Of a stretch of DNA of 6,191 nt, positions 1 to 5,898 are shown piece after piece. Positions within the stretch are counted from its first letter, which is position 1. Each line of letters opens with the position of its first letter. The DNA is taken from contig CAZQLE010000210.1 in the NCBI GenBank assembly GCA_964593905.1, forward strand, positions 1 to 6,191. The letters are read 5' to 3'. Source of the stretch: CAZQLE01 sp964593905. Its GTDB lineage: Bacteria > Chloroflexota > Anaerolineae > Anaerolineales > Anaerolineaceae. Position numbers and translations under genes: made by a program. The notes beneath the pieces were generated by a model. That model was given only the letters and a program-made list of their open reading frames with translations, was not told the DNA's origin and searched no databases.

Positions 1-469
1 GGTCTGTAACACGCTGCCCGCCGCGCATTTGCATTACGGCTTCATAAACCCGGTCGCGGGTTAAACCGGCCCCTTCCAACAGGCGCGCCGCCGGGGTGTT
101 GCGTTCGCTCAAGATCGCCAGAAACAGATGCTCGGTGGAAATATACTCATCTTTCAGACGGCTGGCTTCTTCATTGGCCAGATCAATAATTCGTTTCACG
201 CGCGGGGTGATAAAAATTTGCCCTGCGCCGCCCCCAAAGATGCTGGCTTTGGGGCTGGTACGCAGAATATAATCCAGCCGCTCGGAAATCGCATTGGGGT
301 CCACTTTTAACAGTTCCAAAATCTGCGGAATCACACCCTGCGGCTGCTCGATTAACGCCAACAAAATATGCTCGGTATCAATTTGATTGTGCCCGTAGCG
401 CTGAATAATTTCAGCTGCACGTTGTGCTGCTTCCTGGGCACGCTCGGTAAAACGATCAAAACGCATCAT
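1..469 (-). CDS. clpB: Clp-family AAA+ chaperone, N-terminal domain (ClpB-like), 3' end cut by window edge
   Basis: The 156 visible codons read without a stop to the window edge, so the protein is incomplete at its C-terminus. The start MMRFDRFTERAQEAAQRA is the usual opening of a Clp N-domain. Two Clp_N repeats are visible: one around residues 4-55 with TEHILLALIEQ (32-42), the second around 85-145 with STEHLFLAILSE (111-122). Residues 149-156 (RGGQRVTD) match the linker that leads into the first ATPase module of ClpB; the TEHILLAL wording is more ClpC-like, so ClpB against ClpC cannot be settled without the AAA+ modules and any ClpP-binding loop. Family members are hexameric cytoplasmic unfoldases; ClpB works with DnaK to dissolve aggregates. 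Two ATG codons are adjacent (469 and 466); an AAAGGA box nine bases upstream of the first supports it. The gene is divergent from the GNAT gene. Family call is firm, the gene symbol is likely only. Confidence 0.9.
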   Translation of the reverse strand, partial: MMRFDRFTERAQEAAQRAAEIIQRYGHNQIDTEHILLALIEQPQGVIPQILELLKVDPNAISERLDYILRTSPKASIFGGGAGQIFITPRVKRIIDLANEEASRLKDEYISTEHLFLAILSERNTPAARLLEGAGLTRDRVYEAVMQMRGGQRVTD

Positions 470-478
470 GTCGTACCA

Positions 479-484
479 TCCTTT
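479..484 (-). promoter_or_regulatory. Ribosome binding site of the clp gene
   Basis: The minus strand reads AAAGGA nine bases before the first of two adjacent ATG codons. The spacing favours the ATG at 469; the second ATG at 466 would be 12 bases away. Confidence 0.6.
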
Positions 485-495
485 ATCCGGTCCAA

Positions 496-527
496 ATGCG
501 AGCCGTTGCAGGGATTATAACTCGCAT
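496..527 (-). promoter_or_regulatory. Candidate clp promoter -10 box within an inverted repeat (possible operator)
   Basis: On the minus strand a perfect TATAAT lies at 519-514, about 45 bases before the clp start, predicting a leader of roughly 38 bases. No good -35 hexamer is seen at 15-19 bases; the closest is CTTATT at 542-537. The -10 box sits between the arms of a perfect 7-base inverted repeat, ATGCGAG (496-502) and CTCGCAT (521-527), 18 bases apart. One arm abuts the -10 box and the other falls just after the predicted start point, a position suitable for a repressor. It does not resemble the CIRCE element (TTAGCACTC-N9-GAGTGCTAA). The operator role is inferred. Confidence 0.4.
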
Positions 528-578
528 GATTTACAAAATAAGCGGTTCGTATTAGAACTGCATAAGAACTTTTCTTTA

Positions 579-584
579 ATTATA
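579..584 (-). promoter_or_regulatory. Second possible -10 box (TATAAT) upstream of clp
   Basis: The minus strand has a second exact TATAAT in an AT-rich stretch. It would give a clp leader of about 100 bases. No convincing -35 is present: a GC-rich 7-base inverted repeat (592-598/613-619) fills the region where it should lie. AT-rich sequence gives such hexamers by chance, so confidence is low. Confidence 0.2.
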
Positions 585-591
585 GTACATT

Positions 592-619
592 CACCCGCCG
601 GGCGTTTTTACAGCGGGTG
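592..619. repeat. Inverted repeat CACCCGC / GCGGGTG
   Basis: Perfect 7-base arms at 592-598 and 613-619 surround a 14-base loop. On the plus strand the right arm is followed by TTTT, so it looks faintly like a short terminator, but no plus-strand gene precedes it. On the minus strand it lies upstream of the second TATAAT. It could be an operator or a chance dyad. Confidence 0.3.
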
Positions 620-637
620 TTTTCCTCTGTCCAACAC

Positions 638-739
638 AAATGCTTTCTCCCTATCGAATACGGCATTTCGCAAAGTAGTTTGCATTTTCCTGGGGTTTGG
701 GGTACCCCCCGGCGGCGAAAACCGCGCGCTGTGGGGGGG
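638..739. other. Hairpin- and G/C-run-rich part of the clp-GNAT intergenic region
   Basis: No gene is convincing in the 322 bases between clp and the GNAT gene. This part holds AAATGC (638-643) complementary to GCATTT (663-668), a small hairpin GCAAA-gtag-TTTGC (670-683), a 10-base palindrome GGGGTACCCC (699-708), and a six-C run (705-710) that could pair with a seven-G run (733-739) around an inner GCGG/CCGC stem (712-715/722-725). Any of these could structure a transcript, but no single fold is clearly dominant and no known RNA family is recognised. Confidence 0.25.
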
Positions 740-779
740 CTGCTCGAAAATTTAAATCCCCATTTTTCAGGTTACGCGC

Positions 780-785
780 TACAAT
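780..785 (+). promoter_or_regulatory. Candidate -10 box (TACAAT) placing the start of transcription at the GNAT ATG
   Basis: TACAAT differs from TATAAT at one base and ends six bases before the GNAT ATG at 792. Transcription would begin at or next to the A of the ATG. No clear -35 hexamer is seen 16-18 bases upstream, and there is no Shine-Dalgarno sequence in the usual place. Together these suggest a leaderless message; this is an inference from spacing only. Confidence 0.4.
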
Positions 786-791
786 AAACAT

Positions 792-1784
792 ATGACGGCA
801 ATCACATTTGCCACCTCACACCCCAATTTGCGACCGGTAAATGTCCATGCCGATTTGGATCAGATTGCTGACCTGATTGAAGTCTGTTTTGGTGAGCAAA
901 TGGATCCGGACGGCCGGGAATACATCCGTCATCTGCGCCGCGCCGCACGAGATAGCGGTTATCTGCGCTGGGTGCGCGGTGCGCACGAACGTGTCTCACT
1001 GCCCTTGCACGGGTATGTCTGGGTGGAGGGGCGCCGAATTGTCGGCAATTTAACCCTGATTCCTTTCATGGTGGGCTGGTCATGGTATTACCTGATCGCA
1101 AACGTGGCCGTTCACCCCGATTTTCGCCGCCGCGGAATCGGCCGCGCGCTCACCCTGCGCGCGCTGGATCATATTCGCGAACACGGCGCCTCCAACGCCT
1201 GGCTTCAGGTGCGCGACGACAACCCGACCGCGGTTAATCTTTATCGCTCGCTGGGGATGGTGGAGCGTGCCCGCCGCACCACCTGGCAAAGCATTGCCGC
1301 GCCGCCGCCCGCCGCATCCCATTCAGAAATCATCATTCGCAACCGAAGCGCCCGCGACTGGCCGCAGCAGAATGAATGGCTTTTGCACGCTTACCCGGCG
1401 GAGGTCGCCTGGAACCTGCCCATCGAACCGGGCGCCTACAAACCCACTTTTCTGCGTCAGGCCTGGAACTTCCTCAACAATCAGGAATACCGCCACTGGT
1501 CGGCCGAAGATCAGCAGGGCCGCTTGCAAGGGGTCATCACCTGGCAGCCCAGCCGGCATTATGCAGATAATCTCTGGCTTGCGCTCGACAAGAACGCCCC
1601 CGCCGGAGCGGTCACCGCGCTGCTCAGCCATGTTCGCCGCAACTTTTTTGGCCGCCGCCCGCTGCTGCTCAATTTTCCCGCCGGCATGAACGAAGTTCCC
1701 TTTTGGGAGGCAGGTTTTGAGGAGCACAATACATTAATCTGGATGGAAATGCCCTTTGAACGCGATAAAATAAACCGATTTTAG
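792..1784 (+). CDS. GNAT-family N-acetyltransferase with a degenerate second half
   Basis: The 330-residue protein carries a clear Gcn5-related acetyltransferase domain in its first half. Residues 104-120 hold the acetyl-CoA-binding motif A, VAVHPDFRRRGIGRAL, with the R-x-x-G-x-G signature at 112-117, followed by helix residues to about 131. Motif B follows at 144-155 (NPTAVNLYRSLG), with Y151 in the position of the usual general-acid tyrosine. Such enzymes move an acetyl group from acetyl-CoA to an amine; the substrate cannot be read here. A proline-alanine linker (171-175) leads to residues 180-330, which have GNAT-like strand order (GVITWQPSR near 247-255, LLLNFPAG 291-298, GFEEHNTLIWMEM 308-320) but no pyrophosphate-binding motif. 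This suggests a tandem GNAT with an inactive second half. The start fits the upstream -10 box; no ribosome binding site precedes it. A four-helix membrane protein follows 32 bases downstream. Confidence 0.88.
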   Translation: MTAITFATSHPNLRPVNVHADLDQIADLIEVCFGEQMDPDGREYIRHLRRAARDSGYLRWVRGAHERVSLPLHGYVWVEGRRIVGNLTLIPFMVGWSWYYLIANVAVHPDFRRRGIGRALTLRALDHIREHGASNAWLQVRDDNPTAVNLYRSLGMVERARRTTWQSIAAPPPAASHSEIIIRNRSARDWPQQNEWLLHAYPAEVAWNLPIEPGAYKPTFLRQAWNFLNNQEYRHWSAEDQQGRLQGVITWQPSRHYADNLWLALDKNAPAGAVTALLSHVRRNFFGRRPLLLNFPAGMNEVPFWEAGFEEHNTLIWMEMPFERDKINRF

Positions 1785-1806
1785 ACCCATCACCTTCTGG
1801 TATTTC

Positions 1807-1810
1807 GGAG
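1807..1810 (+). promoter_or_regulatory. Ribosome binding site of the small membrane protein
   Basis: GGAG lies six bases before the ATG at 1817, separated by an A-run. It fixes the start and contrasts with the GNAT gene just upstream, which lacks such a site. Confidence 0.7.
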
Positions 1811-1816
1811 AAAAAA

Positions 1817-2206
1817 ATGAAAAGATTCATCATTAACTTAATTGTCAATGCGGTTGCACTGTATGTCGCGATTGCATTGCTGAATGGACGCGGCATTACA
1901 CCGCAAAGTGACAACTGGCTGGCGCTGCTCTGGCTGGCGCTAATCTTTGGCCTGGTTAACGCCATTCTTAAACCCATTCTGACCGTGCTGGGCTGCCCGG
2001 TGATCGTGCTCACCCTCGGGTTTGGCCTGCTGCTGATCAACACCCTGCTCTTCTGGCTGGCCGGTGCAATCGGCACAAACTTTGGCGTAGGGTTTACGGT
2101 GGATGGGTTTATGCCTGCTCTGCTTGGTTCGATCATCGTATCCATTGTTAGCTGGGCATTAAGTCTGTTTTTCGGCGATAAAGACCGCTCGTCGAGCCAC
2201 CGCTAA
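1817..2206 (+). CDS. Four-helix membrane protein of the Phage_holin_4_2 / YvlD family
   Basis: This 129-residue protein is almost wholly hydrophobic, with four likely membrane helices near residues 4-24, 33-55, 61-85 and 98-119 and a short charged tail (DKDRSSSHR). The motif NAILKPIL (48-55), the run TLGFGLLLINTLLFWLAG (66-83) and the G-F-x-V-D-G-F pattern (92-98) are the marks of the family often labelled 'phage holin family 4' or superfamily IV. Despite the name, members are widespread chromosomal inner-membrane proteins of unknown function, and there is no endolysin or phage gene nearby. Length matches the family, so the gene looks complete. It follows the GNAT gene by 32 bases, has a good ribosome binding site, and is followed by a strong terminator, so the two genes probably form one transcript ending there. 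Confidence 0.88.
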   Translation: MKRFIINLIVNAVALYVAIALLNGRGITPQSDNWLALLWLALIFGLVNAILKPILTVLGCPVIVLTLGFGLLLINTLLFWLAGAIGTNFGVGFTVDGFMPALLGSIIVSIVSWALSLFFGDKDRSSSHR

Positions 2207-2223
2207 CCATTTCCCCCTGCCCC

Positions 2224-2276
2224 AACAAAGAGAGCGGAGGCTGCCCAAAAGCAGCCTCCGCTCTCTTTGTTTTTTT
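2224..2276 (+). terminator. Strong Rho-independent terminator between convergent genes
   Basis: A perfect 21-base-pair stem (2224-2244 with 2251-2271) closes a six-base loop, CCAAAA, and runs into a T-tract at 2270-2276. It lies 18 bases after the stop of the small membrane protein, so it ends the GNAT-membrane protein transcript. On the minus strand, where the glycosyltransferase gene stops at 2291, the same stem is followed only by TTTGTTGGGG, a poor U-tract, so it may serve that gene less well. The stem is unusually long and fully paired. Confidence 0.93.
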
Positions 2277-2290
2277 ATACCCGAATCACA

Positions 2291-5200
2291 TCAGGGCTTC
2301 GGGAAACGGATCAAATAGTTATTACCTGAATCCACCGTCCAGATGCGGCCCTGAGAATCCACCGTGATCCCCACCGGCATACTGAAGTTATCCACGCTTT
2401 GCCCCATGCCATTCCAGGTGCGCAGCGCTTCGCCGTCATTGCTGTATTCCATAATGCGGTAGCTCTCCGGGTCGGTAATATACACCTGACCCTGCTCACC
2501 CACCGCCAGATAAGGCTTGTTATCCAGTGATTGACCAAACCACCCGTATACCTTCCACTCTTTGGTCACCACATAGTTCCCGTTGTTATCCGGGCTAAAG
2601 ATCTGCACACGCTGGTTCCAGGTATCGGCCACATACAAATTACCCGCGCCGTCAATTGCCAGGCCCACCGGTTCGTCAAACTGCCCGGCTTCGACGCCGG
2701 TCGTTCCAAACTGGGTCACAAACTCGCCCGCGTTGGTAAAAACCGCAATCCGCTTGTTGCCGGTATCGGTCACATACACCCGGTTCTGGTCATCCACCAC
2801 CACCGAACGCGGCCCCCAGAACGCATCGGGGGCTTCTGCCTGACCGAAATACCCCCACATTTTCAGGAATTTTCCATCGGCAGAAAAACTCTGAATGCGG
2901 TGGTTCCAGGTATCGGCCACATACACCGTGCCGTCTTTGCCAACCGTAATTCCCCACGGCTCATTGAAGGTGCCGCCCGGCGCATCGCCCTTGGCTGCAT
3001 CAGCAAAGGTTCCCCAAGTGTTCAAGAAAACACCCTCAGCAGTGAAATGCTGAATACGGTGATTGTTGGAATCGGCCACATAAATTGTGCCATCCGGCGC
3101 AGCCGCCACACCCCGCGGCGATTGGAACTGTCCCTGTCCGGGGCCGGCTGTGCCCACCACCACATCGGGACTCAGGTTGACCACCTTCTGCTCAAACGGG
3201 TCGGGCTCAGCTTCCACCAGCGGCGCAGCCGCCGGGACGGTGCCATAGTTCCAGACCTGTGAAGCCACATCCTTGCGGATATAAACCCGCATCCGGCTGG
3301 CCGGCTGCCAGGTTTCGGGGCGCAGGGTGGTAGAACCGGTCAATTCGGCATATTGGGTGTAATCACGGTTCAACCAGATATCAAAGATCGCCGCGCGCAT
3401 CTTGGGGTCAACAATGGCCTTGCCCACCCGTTCCCACGACAGATCAAAATAATCCTGCATCGGCCACCACAGGCGGGTGGTATCAAACTTATAGTAATCT
3501 TCGCGCACGATGGGTTCCATCTTGCCGGTCATGGTGTCGGCCGCAATGATCACAGGGTATTCCTGCAAACTGCGGCTCGGCTTATCGCCAAAGAAATATT
3601 TGTTGGGATAATCGCGCAGATACCACCAGTATGGATACAGGCCGTCATTATCATACGCGACCTTCAGATCCAACCCGCCCGTGGTGCGGCGTGAGATTTC
3701 TTCAATTTGCTTCAAGACTTCCTTCGGACCCGGCGCAGCATGGGCATACACCAGAAACTCTTCTGCGTAGTCATAACGGATGAAAGAGGCATAATAAGCG
3801 GTACGGGCGGTCAACACGGCCAGCAGACCAAAGGCAAAGACTGAAAGTAATCGCACGGCCTCTTTTAACGACCACTCGCGGAGCAGCCAGACCAGCAGTC
3901 CGGCGCTGACGCCGGTCATAATCAGCGAAAGCAGAAATTGATTGGTCGCCTGCAATTGATCCAGTGTGCTGCCACGGAAAGGCGGCTGGTCACCCAGCAC
4001 CGAACCCAGCGCAGCCGCCAGAGCCGTTAAAAAGACCGGGATCAACAGCCCCACCAGCAAACCACGCAAATTGGCAATTTTCTTCCATGCAGTTGTATCA
4101 ACCAGATAGCCCAGCCCCCACCCGCCGGCCAGCGCCAACGGCAAAGCAATATGCACCGTCAGCCAGGGCATTTTTTCTCCGGCCAGGCTGTAAGCCACCA
4201 GGGCGGTCAGCGACCAGTAAACCAGCATTCCAAATACAGGGATGCGCGGCAGGGCCTTTTCTGGGTCGGCACCGGCTTCTTCGCCGGCCGCTTCATCTTC
4301 AGCGGCAGATGGAGGAAGCAGACCGGGGACCGAAGAAAAGCGCGCATGGCGCACGGCAAAAAACACCCCCACCAGCAGCCCGAGCAGCGCCAGATATTCA
4401 TACAGGGGCACCTGAATCATACCGTAGTAGTACCACGGCTGGCTGCCGCGGTTAACCCCTTGCTGTGAAAGCCAGTAACCCAGCGAACCGATGATGCCGG
4501 TAAAGAAACCCTGCGGGTTGGTGAAGAAGGTTGTATACAGCACCGTGAAGATGGTGTAAAAAACTGCCGCGCATTTTAGCCACAATTTAGCGTTCCACCA
4601 CAGACCAATCGCCACCGAAATGGCAGCCATCACGGCCAAAAAGATCCCCGTAACCACCATCCCCGAGGTGGAATAATCCAACGGGTCAAAACCCGCCATT
4701 TTTATCGGGAAGGCGGTCAACTGGGGCAAAATTAACGTGCCGACCACGATCAGCAGATCAAAAGCCCGCAGTTTGCGAATATTAAGCCAGCCCAGGTTGC
4801 GCACCAGCAGCACAACCGCAAGCACCCCCAGCACCAGGGCTGCCAAAACAGCCACTGCTTCGCCGTATAACTGCGGCGTCCACTGAATCCCGGTGGCTTC
4901 AGCAGCCGTTGGGCTGGTTTGCGCAGGCAAATTGGCTGCGCTCTCCGGGGCGGTCGCAACAACGTTCTCCGCATTCCAGACCGCCAGCCCCAGCGCCACC
5001 CCCAGCAAGGCCAGCGCAATGATCACCAGCAGCGTAAAGCGTTTTTTGGTATCACCGTTCGTCCACGGGATCCGAACGACACCCTCCAGAAACAGCACCC
5101 CCACAAATAGCAGATACTGCGCCGTATAAATAAAGGATGTTTCTTTGGTGGCAAAATGCAGCGCCGTAATGATGGTTACCAGGAACAGCGAAAAACGGTC

Positions 5201-5716
5201 GCCTTTTTCAAGATAACGCATCATGCCAAACAAGAGCAGCACACCAAACAGTTCGATAAAGCCTTCGTTGCGCACATAACGGCCATAGAATAATAAATAG
5301 GGCGAAATGGTAAACAACAAACCGGCCAGCAGCGCCCCGCTGCGGCCCAGATAGCGCCTGAACCCGAACAAGACAAACGCAACCGCCGCCGTGCTAAACA
5401 AGGCCGCCGGCACACGGGCGCTAAAATCATTATCACCCAGCAGAAAATAAGAAAGCGCCACCAGATGAAACTGCATGGGCCCATGCGTCACCGGGTCGTG
5501 CCGGTATCCGCTCCCCTGATAAAGATCCCAGGATGGAACGACATGATTCACCTCATCATGGCTCATCACACGCACATCGAGCATTGCAAACCGGCTGATT
5601 ATTGCCACCAGCAGAATTGCAAGCGCCAGCGCGTTTTCCAGGTTCCAACGCGGCAAAATGGCGCTGAGCGGTTTTTCTAACCATGAAGTTTTTTCAAAAT
5701 TTGGTTGTGATTCCAT
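2291..5716 (-). CDS. Agl23/TIGR03663-like membrane glycosyltransferase (GT-C, PMT-like) fused to a six-blade NHL propeller
   Basis: The 1141-residue protein has three parts. Residues 28 to about 638 contain more than a dozen hydrophobic segments. The first is followed by SHDE (52-55), the acidic motif expected in GT-C enzymes that use lipid-linked sugars; DPVTHGP (74-80), RYVRNE (146-151), ATKETSF (189-195), QPWYYY (426-431) and GEKMPWL (513-519) are further motifs I recognise from the TIGR03663/Agl23 family. Residues about 640-840 form a soluble, aromatic-rich domain (YPYWWYLRDYP, 694-704), probably outside the membrane. Residues 863-1138 are six NHL repeats. Two loops are of low complexity: a P/T/A-rich one (about 250-276) and an acidic A/E-rich one (about 470-488). 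The likely role is sugar transfer from a polyprenyl-linked donor at the cell surface; donor and acceptor are unknown. A CAGGGA or AAAGG sequence precedes the ATG, neither ideally spaced. An Ig-domain gene lies upstream on the same strand. Confidence 0.87.
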   Translation of the reverse strand: MESQPNFEKTSWLEKPLSAILPRWNLENALALAILLVAIISRFAMLDVRVMSHDEVNHVVPSWDLYQGSGYRHDPVTHGPMQFHLVALSYFLLGDNDFSARVPAALFSTAAVAFVLFGFRRYLGRSGALLAGLLFTISPYLLFYGRYVRNEGFIELFGVLLLFGMMRYLEKGDRFSLFLVTIITALHFATKETSFIYTAQYLLFVGVLFLEGVVRIPWTNGDTKKRFTLLVIIALALLGVALGLAVWNAENVVATAPESAANLPAQTSPTAAEATGIQWTPQLYGEAVAVLAALVLGVLAVVLLVRNLGWLNIRKLRAFDLLIVVGTLILPQLTAFPIKMAGFDPLDYSTSGMVVTGIFLAVMAAISVAIGLWWNAKLWLKCAAVFYTIFTVLYTTFFTNPQGFFTGIIGSLGYWLSQQGVNRGSQPWYYYGMIQVPLYEYLALLGLLVGVFFAVRHARFSSVPGLLPPSAAEDEAAGEEAGADPEKALPRIPVFGMLVYWSLTALVAYSLAGEKMPWLTVHIALPLALAGGWGLGYLVDTTAWKKIANLRGLLVGLLIPVFLTALAAALGSVLGDQPPFRGSTLDQLQATNQFLLSLIMTGVSAGLLVWLLREWSLKEAVRLLSVFAFGLLAVLTARTAYYASFIRYDYAEEFLVYAHAAPGPKEVLKQIEEISRRTTGGLDLKVAYDNDGLYPYWWYLRDYPNKYFFGDKPSRSLQEYPVIIAADTMTGKMEPIVREDYYKFDTTRLWWPMQDYFDLSWERVGKAIVDPKMRAAIFDIWLNRDYTQYAELTGSTTLRPETWQPASRMRVYIRKDVASQVWNYGTVPAAAPLVEAEPDPFEQKVVNLSPDVVVGTAGPGQGQFQSPRGVAAAPDGTIYVADSNNHRIQHFTAEGVFLNTWGTFADAAKGDAPGGTFNEPWGITVGKDGTVYVADTWNHRIQSFSADGKFLKMWGYFGQAEAPDAFWGPRSVVVDDQNRVYVTDTGNKRIAVFTNAGEFVTQFGTTGVEAGQFDEPVGLAIDGAGNLYVADTWNQRVQIFSPDNNGNYVVTKEWKVYGWFGQSLDNKPYLAVGEQGQVYITDPESYRIMEYSNDGEALRTWNGMGQSVDNFSMPVGITVDSQGRIWTVDSGNNYLIRFPKP
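2613..2637 (-). repeat. 25-base exact direct repeat, copy A (NHL blade 4)
   Basis: These 25 bases are identical to 2901-2925 and differ from it at both flanking bases. They encode YVADTWN (residues 1028-1034). Identity reaches the third codon positions. Confidence 0.85.
2901..2925 (-). repeat. 25-base exact direct repeat, copy B (NHL blade 2)
   Basis: This is the partner of the copy at 2613-2637, offset by 288 bases, exactly 96 codons or two blades. It encodes YVADTWN at residues 932-938. Confidence 0.85.
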
Positions 5717-5740
5717 AATCCCTGTGACCTTTGATGTTTA

Positions 5741-5768
5741 ATATTTTCCCGGTCTGGAAGGCAAACAA
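5741..5768 (-). promoter_or_regulatory. Weak promoter-like pair close to the glycosyltransferase start
   Basis: On the minus strand TTGTTT (5768-5763) and AAATAT (5746-5741) are 16 bases apart, with the ATG about 25 bases after the second box. Each matches its consensus at only about half the positions, so this is a weak candidate. Confidence 0.2.
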
Positions 5769-5831
5769 GCCCCATGTTGACAGGAGTTTCCAGGGCAGAG
5801 AATTGGGGTCTCTATCGCTGGAGGGCGAGCC

Positions 5832-5867
5832 GTTATACAACCATCCATTAAACCATTAAAGATGGAT
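5832..5867 (-). promoter_or_regulatory. Possible promoter with tandem octamer and short dyad upstream of the glycosyltransferase gene
   Basis: On the minus strand TATAAC (5837-5832) lies 17 bases after TTTAAT (5860-5855), a poor -35. The plus strand over this stretch has two adjacent perfect copies of CCATTAAA (5845-5860), framed by ATCCAT (5843-5848) and ATGGAT (5862-5867). If used, the promoter would give a leader of about 110 bases, and the repeats would cover the -35 region, as an operator might. The rest of the 182-base gap (5717-5898) shows no gene and no convincing terminator for the upstream Ig-domain gene. Confidence 0.3.
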
Positions 5868-5898
5868 TATCACCATAAGTGGGCTATTTGACAAGAGA

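Larger units (their letters stand above)
2303..3130 (-). repeat. Six NHL repeats forming a beta-propeller (C-terminus of the glycosyltransferase)
   Basis: Six units start near residues 863, 917, 968, 1012, 1067 and 1111. The first, second and fourth follow the full pattern G-x-F-x-x-P-x-G-(8-10)-Y-V-A-D-(T/S)-x-N-x-R-(I/V)-Q; the third reads YVTDTGNKRI. The fifth (YITDPESYRIMEY) and sixth (IWTVDSGNNYLIRF) are more divergent. Six blades is enough to close a propeller. NHL propellers usually bind protein, RNA or sugar ligands, and here the domain is predicted to lie outside the membrane. Confidence 0.9.

Noticed and set aside
468..755. Open frame of 95 codons on the plus strand in the clp-GNAT intergenic region
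   Set aside because: It starts inside the opposite-strand clp start region, has no ribosome binding site, shows no recognisable domain or plausible composition, and runs across AT-rich and G-run sequence.
733..760. tRNA-like stem GGGG...CCCC around TGCTCGAAAA
   Set aside because: No cloverleaf, no GTTCGA T-loop and no anticodon arm can be drawn.
1669..2145. Open frame of 158 codons on the minus strand across the GNAT and membrane protein genes
   Set aside because: It overlaps two well-supported plus-strand genes and has no family resemblance.
1817..2206. Prophage or lysis module suggested by the 'holin' family name
   Set aside because: There is no endolysin, integrase or structural phage gene; the family is mostly chromosomal membrane proteins of unknown role.
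2531..3262. Open frame of 243 codons on the plus strand opposite the NHL region
   Set aside because: It is a shadow of the repetitive propeller coding sequence; its repeated VGIGHI peptides are the antisense of the YVADTWN repeats.
3964..4455. Open frames on the plus strand opposite the membrane part of the glycosyltransferase
   Set aside because: Proline-, arginine- and alanine-rich translations typical of antisense GC-rich sequence; no start signals, and the minus-strand gene has clear family motifs.
5777..5805. TTGACA at 5777-5782 as a plus-strand promoter
   Set aside because: No acceptable -10 box follows at 16-18 bases, and no plus-strand gene lies downstream. The same holds for TTGACA at 5888-5893.
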